Assembly (NCBI GenBank): GCA_910587005.1
Contig: CAJULB010000004.1
Location: 1 to 64,000, forward strand
From: an uncultured Christensenellaceae bacterium
Lineage (GTDB): Bacteria > Bacillota > Clostridia > Christensenellales > Borkfalkiaceae
Direction of reading: 5' to 3'
DNA length: 64,000 nt
The position numbers and the translations under genes are program-made. Below the pieces are notes generated by a model that had not been told where the DNA came from, did no database searches, and saw nothing but the letters and a program-made list of their open reading frames with translations. Of the stretch, positions 28,165-36,614 are shown one piece after another (within the stretch, counting starts at the first letter, position 1; every line of letters begins with the position of its first letter).

Positions 28165-31100
28165 TTATTCCTCGTCCCCGTCGTCGGAGATTATATCCGC
28201 CAAATCGTCGTCCTCGTCGAAAAGCGTAAACTTGTCGGAAAGTTCGTCGTCGTCGCCGAAGTCGTCGTCCTCGTCATCGTCGCCGAACAGCTCGTGACTG
28301 GTGAAGTCGTCCTCGTCGTTGTCGAATATCGAAATGGGTTCGAGGTCTTCCTCGTCCTCGTCGGAATGTCTGACGATATCGAATTCTTCTTCGGGAATAC
28401 TGTCCTCCGCTTCCTGAGCTTCTCTCTGGCGGGCGGTGGGTATGGAATCGTCGTCCTCGTCAAGCTCGCGGATAACAAGCTCTTCACCGCTTTCCGTCAA
28501 CACCTTAACGTCCAGCGCAAGCGACTGCAATTCTTTAAGCAACACTTTGAACGCTTCGGGTATGCCCGGTTCGGAAATGTTGTTGCCCTTTACGATACTT
28601 TCGTACGTCTTTACACGGCCAACTATATCGTCCGACTTAACGGTAAGAATTTCCTGCAAGATGTGCGCCGCGCCGTAAGCTTCCAGCGCCCAAACTTCCA
28701 TTTCGCCGAAACGCTGTCCGCCGAACTGCGCTTTACCGCCGAGGGGCTGCTGCGTAACAAGGCTGTAAGGACCTATCGAACGCGCGTGAATCTTATCGTC
28801 AACAAGGTGGATAAGCTTAATCATATACTGCACGCCGACCGTTACGCGGTTTTCAAACGGTTCGCCCGTTCTTCCGTCGTAAACCTGAATTTTACCGTCA
28901 ACCTTGCCTTCGGGGTTTAATATATTGTTTTCCTGGAATAACTTTTTAATGTCCTGCTCGGTTGCGCCGTCGAAAACGGGGGTTGCAATCTTCCAGCCGA
29001 GCTGTTTGCAGACAAGTCCCAAATGAACTTCCAAAACCTGTCCGATATTCATACGCGAAGGAACGCCCAGCGGGTTCAAAACGATTTGCAAAGGAGTACC
29101 GTCCGCAAGGAAAGGCATATCCGCCTGAGGCAGAACGCGCGAAATAACGCCCTTGTTACCGTGGCGTCCAGCCATCTTGTCGCCGACCTGAATTTTACGC
29201 TTCTGCGCAATATATACGCGCACCAATTTGGAAACGCCGGGGGAAAGCTCGTCCTTGTTTTCGCGGGTGAACACCTTTACGTCTACGACTATACCGCCCT
29301 CGCCGTGGGGCACTTTAAGGGAAGTATCGCGCACCTCTCTCGCCTTTTCGCCGAAGATTGCGCGCAAAAGTCTTTCCTCGGGGGTAAGCTCGGTTTCGCC
29401 CTTGGGCGTAACCTTACCTACGAGAATATCGCCGGGCTGAACCTCAGCGCCTATTCTTATAATACCGTCCGCGTCCAAATCTTTAAGCGCGTCCTCTGAT
29501 ACGTTGGGAATATCCCTCGTAATTTCTTCCGCGCCGAGTTTGGTATCTCTCGCTTCGGTTTCGTGTTCTTCTATATGGATAGACGTAAATACGTCGTCCT
29601 GAACAAGCTTTTCGGAAATGAGAATAGCGTCCTCGTAGTTGTAGCCCTCCCATTCCATATAACCTATCAATATGTTTTTACCGAGGGCAAGCTCGCCGTT
29701 GTTTGTAGCGGGACCGTCCGCGATAATTTCGCCCTTTTCTACTCTGTCACCCGTGTTGACGATAGCGCGCTGGTTTAAGCACGTGCCCGCGTTGGAGCGT
29801 TCGAACTTCTTCAAGGGATATTCGGCTATGAAACCGCTGTCCTCGCGGATTTTAATCATATCGGAAGCAACGCCGACCGCAACGCCCGCGTTTCTCGCCT
29901 GAACCATAACGCCGCTGTCGCGCGCAATGGCGGCCTCGATACCCGTTGCGACAATCGCGCTTTCGGTTTTCATAAGAGGAACCGCCTGACGCTGCATGTT
30001 CGAGCCCATCAGAGCACGGTTGGTATCGTCGTTTTCAAGGAAGGGAATAAGCGCCGTTGCAACCGAAACAAGCTGTTTGGGCGAAACGTCCATATAGTCC
30101 ATTCTCTCGGGCGCATACTGCGTAATCAAATCGCGGTGGCGGCAGCCTATGTGCGAGTTAACGAAGCGGTTGTTTTCGTCCAACGGCTCGTTTGCCTGCG
30201 CTACGATATATCTGTCCTCCTCGTCCGCGGTAAGATAGTCTACCCTGTCGGTAACGTAGGTTTCGGTTACCTTGCCCTCCGCGTCATAGACGTGCTCTAC
30301 CTTTCTGTACGGGCTCATAATAAAGCCGTACTCGTTTACTTTGGAATAGGTGGCAAGCGAGGAAATAAGACCTATGTTCTGACCTTCGGGCGTTTCTATG
30401 GGGCAAAGTCTGCCGTAATGCGAGTGGTGAACGTCGCGCACTTCAAACGTTGCTCTGTCGCGGTTAAGACCGCCGGGGCCGAGCGCCGAAAGCTTACGTT
30501 TGTGCGTAAGCTCAGCCGCGGGGTTGGTCTGGTCCATGAACTGCGAAAGCTGTGACGAGCCGAAGAATTCGCGGATAACCGCGGATACCGGGCGCACGTT
30601 TACAAGTCCCGCGGGAGTAACCTCCATAGCGTCCTGCGTGGCCATACGCTCTTTAATCAGTTTTTCAAGTCTTGCAATACCTATTCTCAGCTGGTTCTGC
30701 AAAAGCTCGCCTACGGAACGCACGCGGCGGTTGCCGAGGTGGTCGATATTGTCGATTGTGCCTATGCCGTACTGCAAGTCTATATTAGTTGAAATGGAAG
30801 CCACGATATCGTCAACCGTAATGTGCTTGTGATTGAGCTTTTCGATAACGGGTTTTATAAGCTTTTTGTCGTCTTCCTCTATTTCGGTTACGTCGCTGTT
30901 GAAAAGCTCCCAAAAGCGTTTGCACGCGGCAACGAACTTAACGCGGGTATCCCTGCGTTTTTCTCTGTTCTTCTTGTCCTCGGGCTTTTCGTCGTCCGTT
31001 TCGGGAGTTTCGGCAACGTAATAAATAGCGTTGATTTCGTCAATGAATTTTTCCGCAACTTCTTCGACTTTCGCGCTCTCGCACTCTTCTGCGATTTTCT

Positions 31101-32229
31101 GAATAAATTTGAAGTTGGGATAATAGATTGTAGGCAGAAGTCCGAAAACCTTGTGGGGCTTATCGGAAACCGCCGAAAAGTTGACCGCGTTGTTTGCGAT
31201 AATCTTGTGTTTGATTTCGCCCTGCTCGGGGTCGGAAACAAGCACGAACACCTCGTTTACGCCGCTGTCCTGAATTTCAATTGCCTTTTCTTCGGTAACT
31301 ATTTCGCCGGCGTGAGCCATAATTTCGCCCGTTTCGGGGTTGAAAATGTCCTCCGCAAGCTTGCAGCCCGGAAGTCTGTAAGCAAGATTAAGCTTTTTAT
31401 TGAACTTGTATCTGCCGACTTTAACCACGTCGTAACGGCGCGGGTCGAAGAACAGATTGTTCAGATGCTGGCGTACGGAAGCTTCCGTGGGAACTTCGCC
31501 GGGGCGCAGTCTTCTGTAAAGCTCAACTAAGCCGTCGCTTTCCGATTTGGTCGTATCCTTTGCGATAGTGTTCTCTATCATTTTGTCGTTTGCGAACAAA
31601 TCGAGCAGCGCTCTGTCCGAACCGAAACCGAGCGCGCGGAGCAATACGGTGGCGCATATCTTGCGTTTTCTGTCAACGTGAACCCACAAAACACCGCTTG
31701 CGTCCTGTTCGAGTTCGAGCCACGCGCCGCGGTTGGGAATAACGGTTGTGCCGTAAATTTCCTTACCCGTCTTATTGTCGCGGGTAGCCGCGTTGTACAC
31801 GCCGGGCGAACGGACAAGCTGGGATACGATAACGCGTTCGGCGCCGTTGATTATAAACCCGCCAGATTCGGTCATAAGCGGGAATTCGCCCATAAACACG
31901 GGCTGGTCGATAACTTCGTCCTTAACCTTGTTTACAAGCCTTACCGTAACGTGCATAGGAAGCGCGTAAGTCGCGTCGCGGTTACGGCATTCCTTTTCGT
32001 CGTACTTGGGCTTTTCGTCAAACCAGTGGTTGAGGAAATACAGCTCGTAGTGGTCGGAATAGTCGGTAATGGGCATAAAGTCCTCGAACACCTCGGTTAT
32101 GCCGTCCTTGATAAACGCGTTATAGCTCGACTTCTGAATTTCCACAAGGTCGGGAATGTCTATAACCTCGTTAATTTTACCGAATTTTCTTCTCTCGGTT
32201 TTGCCATACTTGTGAATCGGTAAATTCAT
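28165..32229 (-). CDS. rpoB: DNA-directed RNA polymerase subunit beta with long acidic tail
   Basis: 1354 residues, about 150 longer than typical Firmicutes RpoB. The rifampicin-binding region near residues 555-590 reads SQLSQFMDQTNPAAELTHKR, with Asp, His and Ser at the classic drug-contact positions and Lys where most bacteria have the second Arg of KRR. The conserved DKMAGRHGNKGV block is present. Two features account for the extra length: a charged linker at about 400-425 (PETDDEKPEDKKNREKRRD) and a C-terminal tail of roughly 100 residues from about 1253 on, about half Asp/Glu. AGGAGT precedes the start. No rplJ/rplL gene is upstream; the gene has its own promoter and a long leader. Confidence 0.98.
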   Translation of the reverse strand: MNLPIHKYGKTERRKFGKINEVIDIPDLVEIQKSSYNAFIKDGITEVFEDFMPITDYSDHYELYFLNHWFDEKPKYDEKECRNRDATYALPMHVTVRLVNKVKDEVIDQPVFMGEFPLMTESGGFIINGAERVIVSQLVRSPGVYNAATRDNKTGKEIYGTTVIPNRGAWLELEQDASGVLWVHVDRKRKICATVLLRALGFGSDRALLDLFANDKMIENTIAKDTTKSESDGLVELYRRLRPGEVPTEASVRQHLNNLFFDPRRYDVVKVGRYKFNKKLNLAYRLPGCKLAEDIFNPETGEIMAHAGEIVTEEKAIEIQDSGVNEVFVLVSDPEQGEIKHKIIANNAVNFSAVSDKPHKVFGLLPTIYYPNFKFIQKIAEECESAKVEEVAEKFIDEINAIYYVAETPETDDEKPEDKKNREKRRDTRVKFVAACKRFWELFNSDVTEIEEDDKKLIKPVIEKLNHKHITVDDIVASISTNIDLQYGIGTIDNIDHLGNRRVRSVGELLQNQLRIGIARLEKLIKERMATQDAMEVTPAGLVNVRPVSAVIREFFGSSQLSQFMDQTNPAAELTHKRKLSALGPGGLNRDRATFEVRDVHHSHYGRLCPIETPEGQNIGLISSLATYSKVNEYGFIMSPYRKVEHVYDAEGKVTETYVTDRVDYLTADEEDRYIVAQANEPLDENNRFVNSHIGCRHRDLITQYAPERMDYMDVSPKQLVSVATALIPFLENDDTNRALMGSNMQRQAVPLMKTESAIVATGIEAAIARDSGVMVQARNAGVAVGVASDMIKIREDSGFIAEYPLKKFERSNAGTCLNQRAIVNTGDRVEKGEIIADGPATNNGELALGKNILIGYMEWEGYNYEDAILISEKLVQDDVFTSIHIEEHETEARDTKLGAEEITRDIPNVSEDALKDLDADGIIRIGAEVQPGDILVGKVTPKGETELTPEERLLRAIFGEKAREVRDTSLKVPHGEGGIVVDVKVFTRENKDELSPGVSKLVRVYIAQKRKIQVGDKMAGRHGNKGVISRVLPQADMPFLADGTPLQIVLNPLGVPSRMNIGQVLEVHLGLVCKQLGWKIATPVFDGATEQDIKKLFQENNILNPEGKVDGKIQVYDGRTGEPFENRVTVGVQYMIKLIHLVDDKIHARSIGPYSLVTQQPLGGKAQFGGQRFGEMEVWALEAYGAAHILQEILTVKSDDIVGRVKTYESIVKGNNISEPGIPEAFKVLLKELQSLALDVKVLTESGEELVIRELDEDDDSIPTARQREAQEAEDSIPEEEFDIVRHSDEDEEDLEPISIFDNDEDDFTSHELFGDDDEDDDFGDDDELSDKFTLFDEDDDLADIISDDGDEE

Positions 32230-32714
32230 TTAAGAAAGAACTCCTTTTTTGGCTTTTTCAGCCTTTTCTATATTTCACATTTAGGCGATTATCCGTATAT
32301 ATCTTTTCACCGGATACAATCGAATGTTCCAAAAACTGTTCACGAATTTCTCGCTTAGCGGTAAGCTACGAAATTCCGTGATTTTTAGGGCCCGCGCCCT
32401 CTTTGCGCAATATTTCGGCGCCCTCGTATTATATAATTGCGCAAATTCACCCCGCTGAGGCGAAAGTTTTCGCAAATTGTGTCTGCTAAGCAAAAAATGC
32501 GGTTTTTGCTTGCGCCGTTAATTAAAACGCTTGTCCGAAAAAAATTTTTTCAAAGCGGAAAATTTTCGTCCGCGTACTTTACAAATTTATAATATAGTAG
32601 TATAATCTGTTGGAAACGGCGGGGTTTCACGGTCGTTTTTTGTCGGAATTTTGCAATAATTTTGCACAAAAACACCGTTTGAGTGCATAATCACGCATTC
32701 TAATTCAGTGTATC
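32230..32714 (-). promoter_or_regulatory. Long 5' leader of rpoB
   Basis: About 480 bases lie between the predicted transcription start and the rpoB start with no credible gene. Several dyads could fold, for example CACGGAATTTC with GAAATTCGTG (about 32340-32380) and AGCAAAAA with TTTTTGCT. Such a leader could carry attenuation control of RNA polymerase synthesis, but I recognise no known element. Confidence 0.4.
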
Positions 32715-32743
32715 ATTATAAAACGCCCCGTCAAGCTTGTCAA
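32715..32743 (-). promoter_or_regulatory. Consensus promoter of rpoBC
   Basis: On the minus strand TTGACA (32738-32743), 17-bp spacer and TATAAT (32715-32720), a perfect match to sigma-A consensus, as fits a highly expressed operon. Confidence 0.88.
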
Positions 32744-32814
32744 GCGATTTTACCGATTAAAAGAAATTTTATAATAAGGTTTACCCTTTGCGGTACGGCA
32801 ACCGATTTTTAATT

Positions 32815-33072
32815 ATGAGAATTGATAAATTTTTAAAGGTTTCAAGAATACTTAAAAGACGCACTCTTTCCAAAGAAGCGTGCGAAAAAGGCAAAGTCAC
32901 CGTCAACGGCAGAGATGCAAAAGCGGGCTGTCAAATAAAAGCCGGGGATATTGTTGAACTGCACTTTACGGGCGGTACGGTAAAATTCCGCATACTGCAA
33001 ATTAAAGAAACGGTCAAAAAAGACGAAGCCTCCTCTTTATACGAGGTAATAAGCGAGGACGCAAATGAATGA
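32815..33072 (+). CDS. rqcP: RqcP, S4-domain ribosome quality control protein (YabO family)
   Basis: 85 residues from the chosen ATG. The sequence opens MRIDKFLKVSRILKRRT and contains the S4 RNA-binding fold through KVTVNGRDAKAG, closely following the Bacillus RqcP/YabO pattern. RqcP works with RqcH on stalled 50S subunits to add C-terminal alanine tails to nascent chains. A TTG 27 bases upstream is in frame, but the family begins at MRIDKF, so the ATG at 32815 is preferred; no clear ribosome binding site precedes it. Its end overlaps the ispDF start, making it the first gene of a four-gene operon. Confidence 0.92.
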   Translation: MRIDKFLKVSRILKRRTLSKEACEKGKVTVNGRDAKAGCQIKAGDIVELHFTGGTVKFRILQIKETVKKDEASSLYEVISEDANE

Positions 33073-34210
33073 AAAAGTAAGCGCGATTATCTGCGCCGCC
33101 GGCAAAGGCGAACGCGCGGGTTTGGGCAAAAACAAGCTGTTAGCGCCCCTCTACGGTGCGCCCGCGCTCTATCACACGCTTAAAAAATTCAATATAAAAG
33201 AAATCGGCGAGGTTATAGTTACCTCGTCCGAAACCGATTTTAAGGAAATTTCCGCGCTGTGCAAGCCGTTCGGCTATAAAACCGTACTCGGCGGTAAAAC
33301 CCGCACCGAAAGCGTAAAAAACGCGCTTGAAGCGGTTACGGGCGATATAGTTTTAATTCACGACGGGGCGCGGCCGTTCGTTGAAAAACAGTTGATTTTG
33401 AACTGCATAGACAGCGTAAAAAAGTTCGGAAGCGCGGTTGCGGCGGTTAAATTTACCGATACAGCGGCAATTTCGCAATACGGCGAGATATCCGATTATA
33501 CCGACCGCGAAAATCTATACCGCATACAAACACCGCAGGGCTTTTTAACGGAAGATATTAAAAAGGCTTACCGGCTTGCGGGCGACAAAAGCTACACCGA
33601 CGACGGAGCGGTTTATATGCGGTTTATTGCTCCGCCGCGCCTTGTCGAGGGAAGCGAAAACAACATAAAGCTTACATATAAAAACGATTTCCCCCGCGAA
33701 TATCCGCAGGTTTTGCCCGTTTCGGGACAGAAAATCGGCTTCGGCGTCGATACCCACGCTTTCGGCGAAGGCGAATTTATAACGCTTGCGGGCGTAAAAA
33801 TTCCGTGCGGTAAATCGCTTATCGCACACAGCGACGGTGACGTTATTATCCACGCGGTTATGGACGCATACCTTTCTGCGGCGGGTTTGAAGGACATAGG
33901 GCACTACTTCCCCGATACGGACGAAAGCACTTTAAACGCCGACAGCGCCAAAATGCTTGAAAAAGTGATAGAAACAGTTAAAAACGCAGGATATATCGGG
34001 GGCAATTTGTCGGTGACGGTTCAGGCGGAAACGCCCCGCCTGTCCCCCTATATTGACAAAATGGCGCATAGACTCGGCGAAATATGCAAGCTTCCGACCG
34101 AAAATATAGCAATAGCCGCGGGCACCTGCGAGCATCTGGGATTTGTCGGCGAGGGGTTGGGAATAACCGCCTACTGCGCCGTTTTACTGAAATCAAATAA
34201 GGAAATATGA
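33065..34210 (+). CDS. ispDF: Bifunctional MEP cytidylyltransferase / MECDP synthase
   Basis: 381 residues in two domains. Residues 1-220 are IspD: AAGKGERAGLGKNK is the CTP-binding glycine-rich loop, and VLIHDGARPF is the conserved HDGARP motif. Residues about 223-381 are IspF: GFGVDTHAF and AHSDGDVIIHA carry the zinc-binding Asp and His residues, and DIGHYFPDTD follows. The enzyme carries out two non-adjacent steps of the non-mevalonate isoprenoid pathway (making CDP-methylerythritol, and cyclising its 2-phosphate). The genes are usually separate or adjacent in Firmicutes; here they are fused. Overlaps rqcP by 8 bases and the next gene by 4. Confidence 0.97.
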   Translation: MNEKVSAIICAAGKGERAGLGKNKLLAPLYGAPALYHTLKKFNIKEIGEVIVTSSETDFKEISALCKPFGYKTVLGGKTRTESVKNALEAVTGDIVLIHDGARPFVEKQLILNCIDSVKKFGSAVAAVKFTDTAAISQYGEISDYTDRENLYRIQTPQGFLTEDIKKAYRLAGDKSYTDDGAVYMRFIAPPRLVEGSENNIKLTYKNDFPREYPQVLPVSGQKIGFGVDTHAFGEGEFITLAGVKIPCGKSLIAHSDGDVIIHAVMDAYLSAAGLKDIGHYFPDTDESTLNADSAKMLEKVIETVKNAGYIGGNLSVTVQAETPRLSPYIDKMAHRLGEICKLPTENIAIAAGTCEHLGFVGEGLGITAYCAVLLKSNKEI

Positions 34211-35175
34211 ATATGAAAAAAGCAAAAAAACTGCCTTTTATAATAACGTTCTGCGTTGCGGTTGCGTTTCTTGCGGCGACCGCCGCACTGCTGTTTATAC
34301 CCGAACCGAAACCGCTTAAAATAACCGAAAAGCCGACCGTTGAATACGCTGACGGAGAATACGTTGTCCACGGCAAAATAAAAAACGTTTCAGGCAAAGA
34401 AATAATTTTACGCGAATACGGCTTCCTCGCGGAAATAAGCGCGATAAACGAAAGCGGCAATAATATGACGTACACGATTAAGCCGTATGACGATATAGCC
34501 GTTCAGCCCGATGAAGAAATAACTTTGTCTTTTTTGCACGCAAAGCTCGGCTCACTGCAAAATGCCAAAATTAATAAAATTATTTTCACACCCGAAAAAA
34601 CTGATATTACTATTTACGGCAACGTTATAAATAACGGTAATTTTGCGATTTACGCGCTGTTTACGGGTATTGCGGGCGCGGGTTTGCTTTTAATTGCCGT
34701 TGTTTCATTAGTTACCGAATTGAAAAACACCAAACGCGCAAACAATATTATAAGCCAGATGAGCCAAACGTTTGAAAACGGCGTATATGTTGAGGGCTAT
34801 TACGGAAACAAAGCTCAAAACCGCACCGCCGCTGCAAAAACTACCGCTTCGGTATTCGGCGCGATTATATCTATGCTGTTTATCGGCTTCGGCAGATACA
34901 GGATATATTCCAACAGCTCAAAAAGCGAGTATATAATTACAGATACTTCGATATATATGTACACCAACGGCAAGTTCCAAAACGTCACCAACGAGCTGAA
35001 ATCGGCGTTCGTCAACCCTGCGGTTACCGACAAAAACAAAAAAATCAACGTGAACGGCGAAGATAAAAACGCTTTCTTTACCGTGCGCACAAACGGCGCG
35101 GATAAAGCGCAGACAATGAGCAACCTTAAAAATATATTTGAAAATACGGCGCAACCCGATAATATCCAAGGATAA
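34207..35175 (+). CDS. Unknown membrane protein between ispDF and radA
   Basis: 322 residues, not recognised. A first transmembrane helix is at about 9-33, followed by an extracytoplasmic beta-rich domain (34-140) reminiscent of FxLYD/bacterial-Ig type segments (VHGKIKNVSGKEI). A second helix is at about 148-172, a basic stretch follows, and a third hydrophobic segment lies near 208-226. The C-terminal 95 residues are polar, with a PH-like or beta-sandwich feel (YIITDTSIYMYTNGKF). The start sits in an ATGA overlap with ispDF and the gene ends 4 bases before the radA start, so it is firmly in the operon. No function is proposed. Confidence 0.8.
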   Translation: MNMKKAKKLPFIITFCVAVAFLAATAALLFIPEPKPLKITEKPTVEYADGEYVVHGKIKNVSGKEIILREYGFLAEISAINESGNNMTYTIKPYDDIAVQPDEEITLSFLHAKLGSLQNAKINKIIFTPEKTDITIYGNVINNGNFAIYALFTGIAGAGLLLIAVVSLVTELKNTKRANNIISQMSQTFENGVYVEGYYGNKAQNRTAAAKTTASVFGAIISMLFIGFGRYRIYSNSSKSEYIITDTSIYMYTNGKFQNVTNELKSAFVNPAVTDKNKKINVNGEDKNAFFTVRTNGADKAQTMSNLKNIFENTAQPDNIQG

Positions 35176-35179
35176 AGCT

Positions 35180-36550
35180 ATGGCGAAACAGATTAAAACA
35201 ACGACTGAATTTGTGTGCGGCGAGTGCGGCGCTTCCAGCCCGAAATGGCTTGGCAGATGCCCCGCGTGCGGTAAGTTCAACACAATGGTTGAGGAAATTA
35301 TCGCGCCCGCGCAAACACAGAAAACGGCGCAAAAGCAGTTTTCCGGCGGCAGGGCAAAACCGCTTTGCGAAATTACTTACGAGCGCTACAACCGCACTTC
35401 TTCGGGCATATCCGAGTTCGACACCGTCCTCGGCGGGGGCATAGTTACGGGCTCGCTTGTGCTTTTGGGCGGCGACCCCGGCATAGGCAAGTCCACCCTT
35501 CTCACCCAAACGGCGGCGCACCTTTCCGAAAACAAAAAAGTTTTATACCTTTCGGCGGAGGAAAGCTGTTCGCAGGTAAAAATGCGTGCGCAACGGCTAA
35601 ATTTAAAGTCGGACAATCTGTTGATTTTAAACGAAACGTGCATTGACGGAATAGAAAGCGAGCTGGACGGAGTTGAATTTTGCATAATCGACAGTATTCA
35701 GGCTGTTTATACTGAACAGCTTTCCTCTTCGGCGGGCTCGGTCGGTCAGGTGCGCGAGTGCGCCGCCAAACTGATGCGCATTGCAAAAAGCCGCGGAATA
35801 ACCTTTTTTATAGTCGGACACGTCACCAAGGAAGGCTCGCTTGCAGGTCCTAAGGTGTTGGAGCATATTATGGACACCGTCCTCTACTTCGAGGGCGAAA
35901 ATCAGGAAAATTTCCGCATTTTGCGCGCCGTGAAAAACCGCTTCGGCAATGTTGCAGAAGTCGGCGTATTCGAAATGACCGGCGAGGGCATTATTGCAGT
36001 AACGGACTATTCGGGCGTGTTCCTGTCGGAAAGCCGCGGCGAGGAAGCAGGCTCGTCCGTAACGCCCGCGCAGACGGGCGCAAGGTGTATGAACGTTGAA
36101 ATTCAAAGCCTTGTTTCAAAAACCGCGTTCGGTTTGCCCCGCCGTATGCCGTTAGGCGTAGACTATAATAAATTAGTGCTTTTGATTGCCGTGCTTGAAA
36201 AGCGCTGCGGGCTTGCGCTGGGCGGGTATGACGTCTATGTGAACGCAATGGGCGGAATAAAACTGAACGAACCCGCAAGCGATTTGGCTATCTGCGCCGC
36301 GCTTGCTTCCGCCTATTTAGGAAAACCTATTGACAAATATACTGCGGTTTTCGGCGAGGTTGGACTTACAGGCGAAGTCCGCGCCGTGTCTTACTGCGAA
36401 AAGCGCGTTGCCGAGTGCGTAAAAATGGGTTTTAAAAAGGTGCTTGTGCCCGCAAAAAATATGAAATCGGTCACAAAATACGCGGATAAAATTGCGATAG
36501 TGCCTATTCTTTACGTAAACACTATGATTAAAAACCTTTTCAAAGATTGA
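35180..36550 (+). CDS. radA: DNA repair protein RadA
   Basis: 456 residues. An N-terminal zinc ribbon (Cys13, 16, 27, 30), a RecA-like ATPase with Walker A GGDPGIGKST (97-106), the RadA-specific KNRFG motif near residue 250, and a C-terminal Lon-protease-like domain from about 280 (VNAMGGIKLNEPASDLAI). RadA is a RecA paralogue that acts as a branch-migration helicase in homologous recombination. A longer reading from 35138 is possible, but the family start is MAKQ, and AAGGAT lies 7 bases before the ATG at 35180. Last gene of the rqcP-ispDF operon. Confidence 0.97.
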   Translation: MAKQIKTTTEFVCGECGASSPKWLGRCPACGKFNTMVEEIIAPAQTQKTAQKQFSGGRAKPLCEITYERYNRTSSGISEFDTVLGGGIVTGSLVLLGGDPGIGKSTLLTQTAAHLSENKKVLYLSAEESCSQVKMRAQRLNLKSDNLLILNETCIDGIESELDGVEFCIIDSIQAVYTEQLSSSAGSVGQVRECAAKLMRIAKSRGITFFIVGHVTKEGSLAGPKVLEHIMDTVLYFEGENQENFRILRAVKNRFGNVAEVGVFEMTGEGIIAVTDYSGVFLSESRGEEAGSSVTPAQTGARCMNVEIQSLVSKTAFGLPRRMPLGVDYNKLVLLIAVLEKRCGLALGGYDVYVNAMGGIKLNEPASDLAICAALASAYLGKPIDKYTAVFGEVGLTGEVRAVSYCEKRVAECVKMGFKKVLVPAKNMKSVTKYADKIAIVPILYVNTMIKNLFKD

Positions 36551-36563
36551 TTTTGACAAATTA

Positions 36564-36606
36564 AACGCTCCCCGCGCTTATATTAAGCGCGGGGAGCGTT
36601 CTTTAT
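36564..36606. terminator. Terminator between radA and the second giant gene
   Basis: 17-bp perfect stem (36564-36580 with 36584-36600), 3-base loop, followed by CTTTATT. The genes on either side converge on it. Confidence 0.88.
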
Positions 36607-36614
36607 TATCTGCA

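Noticed and set aside
30823..31530. 235-codon plus-strand frame inside rpoB
   Set aside because: Antisense to highly conserved rpoB sequence; Phe/Asn-rich product with no family resemblance. Same for other plus-strand frames in rpoB and rpoC.
32281..32493. 70-codon minus-strand frame in the rpoB leader
   Set aside because: No ribosome binding site, Arg/Lys/Leu-rich product; better read as leader RNA.
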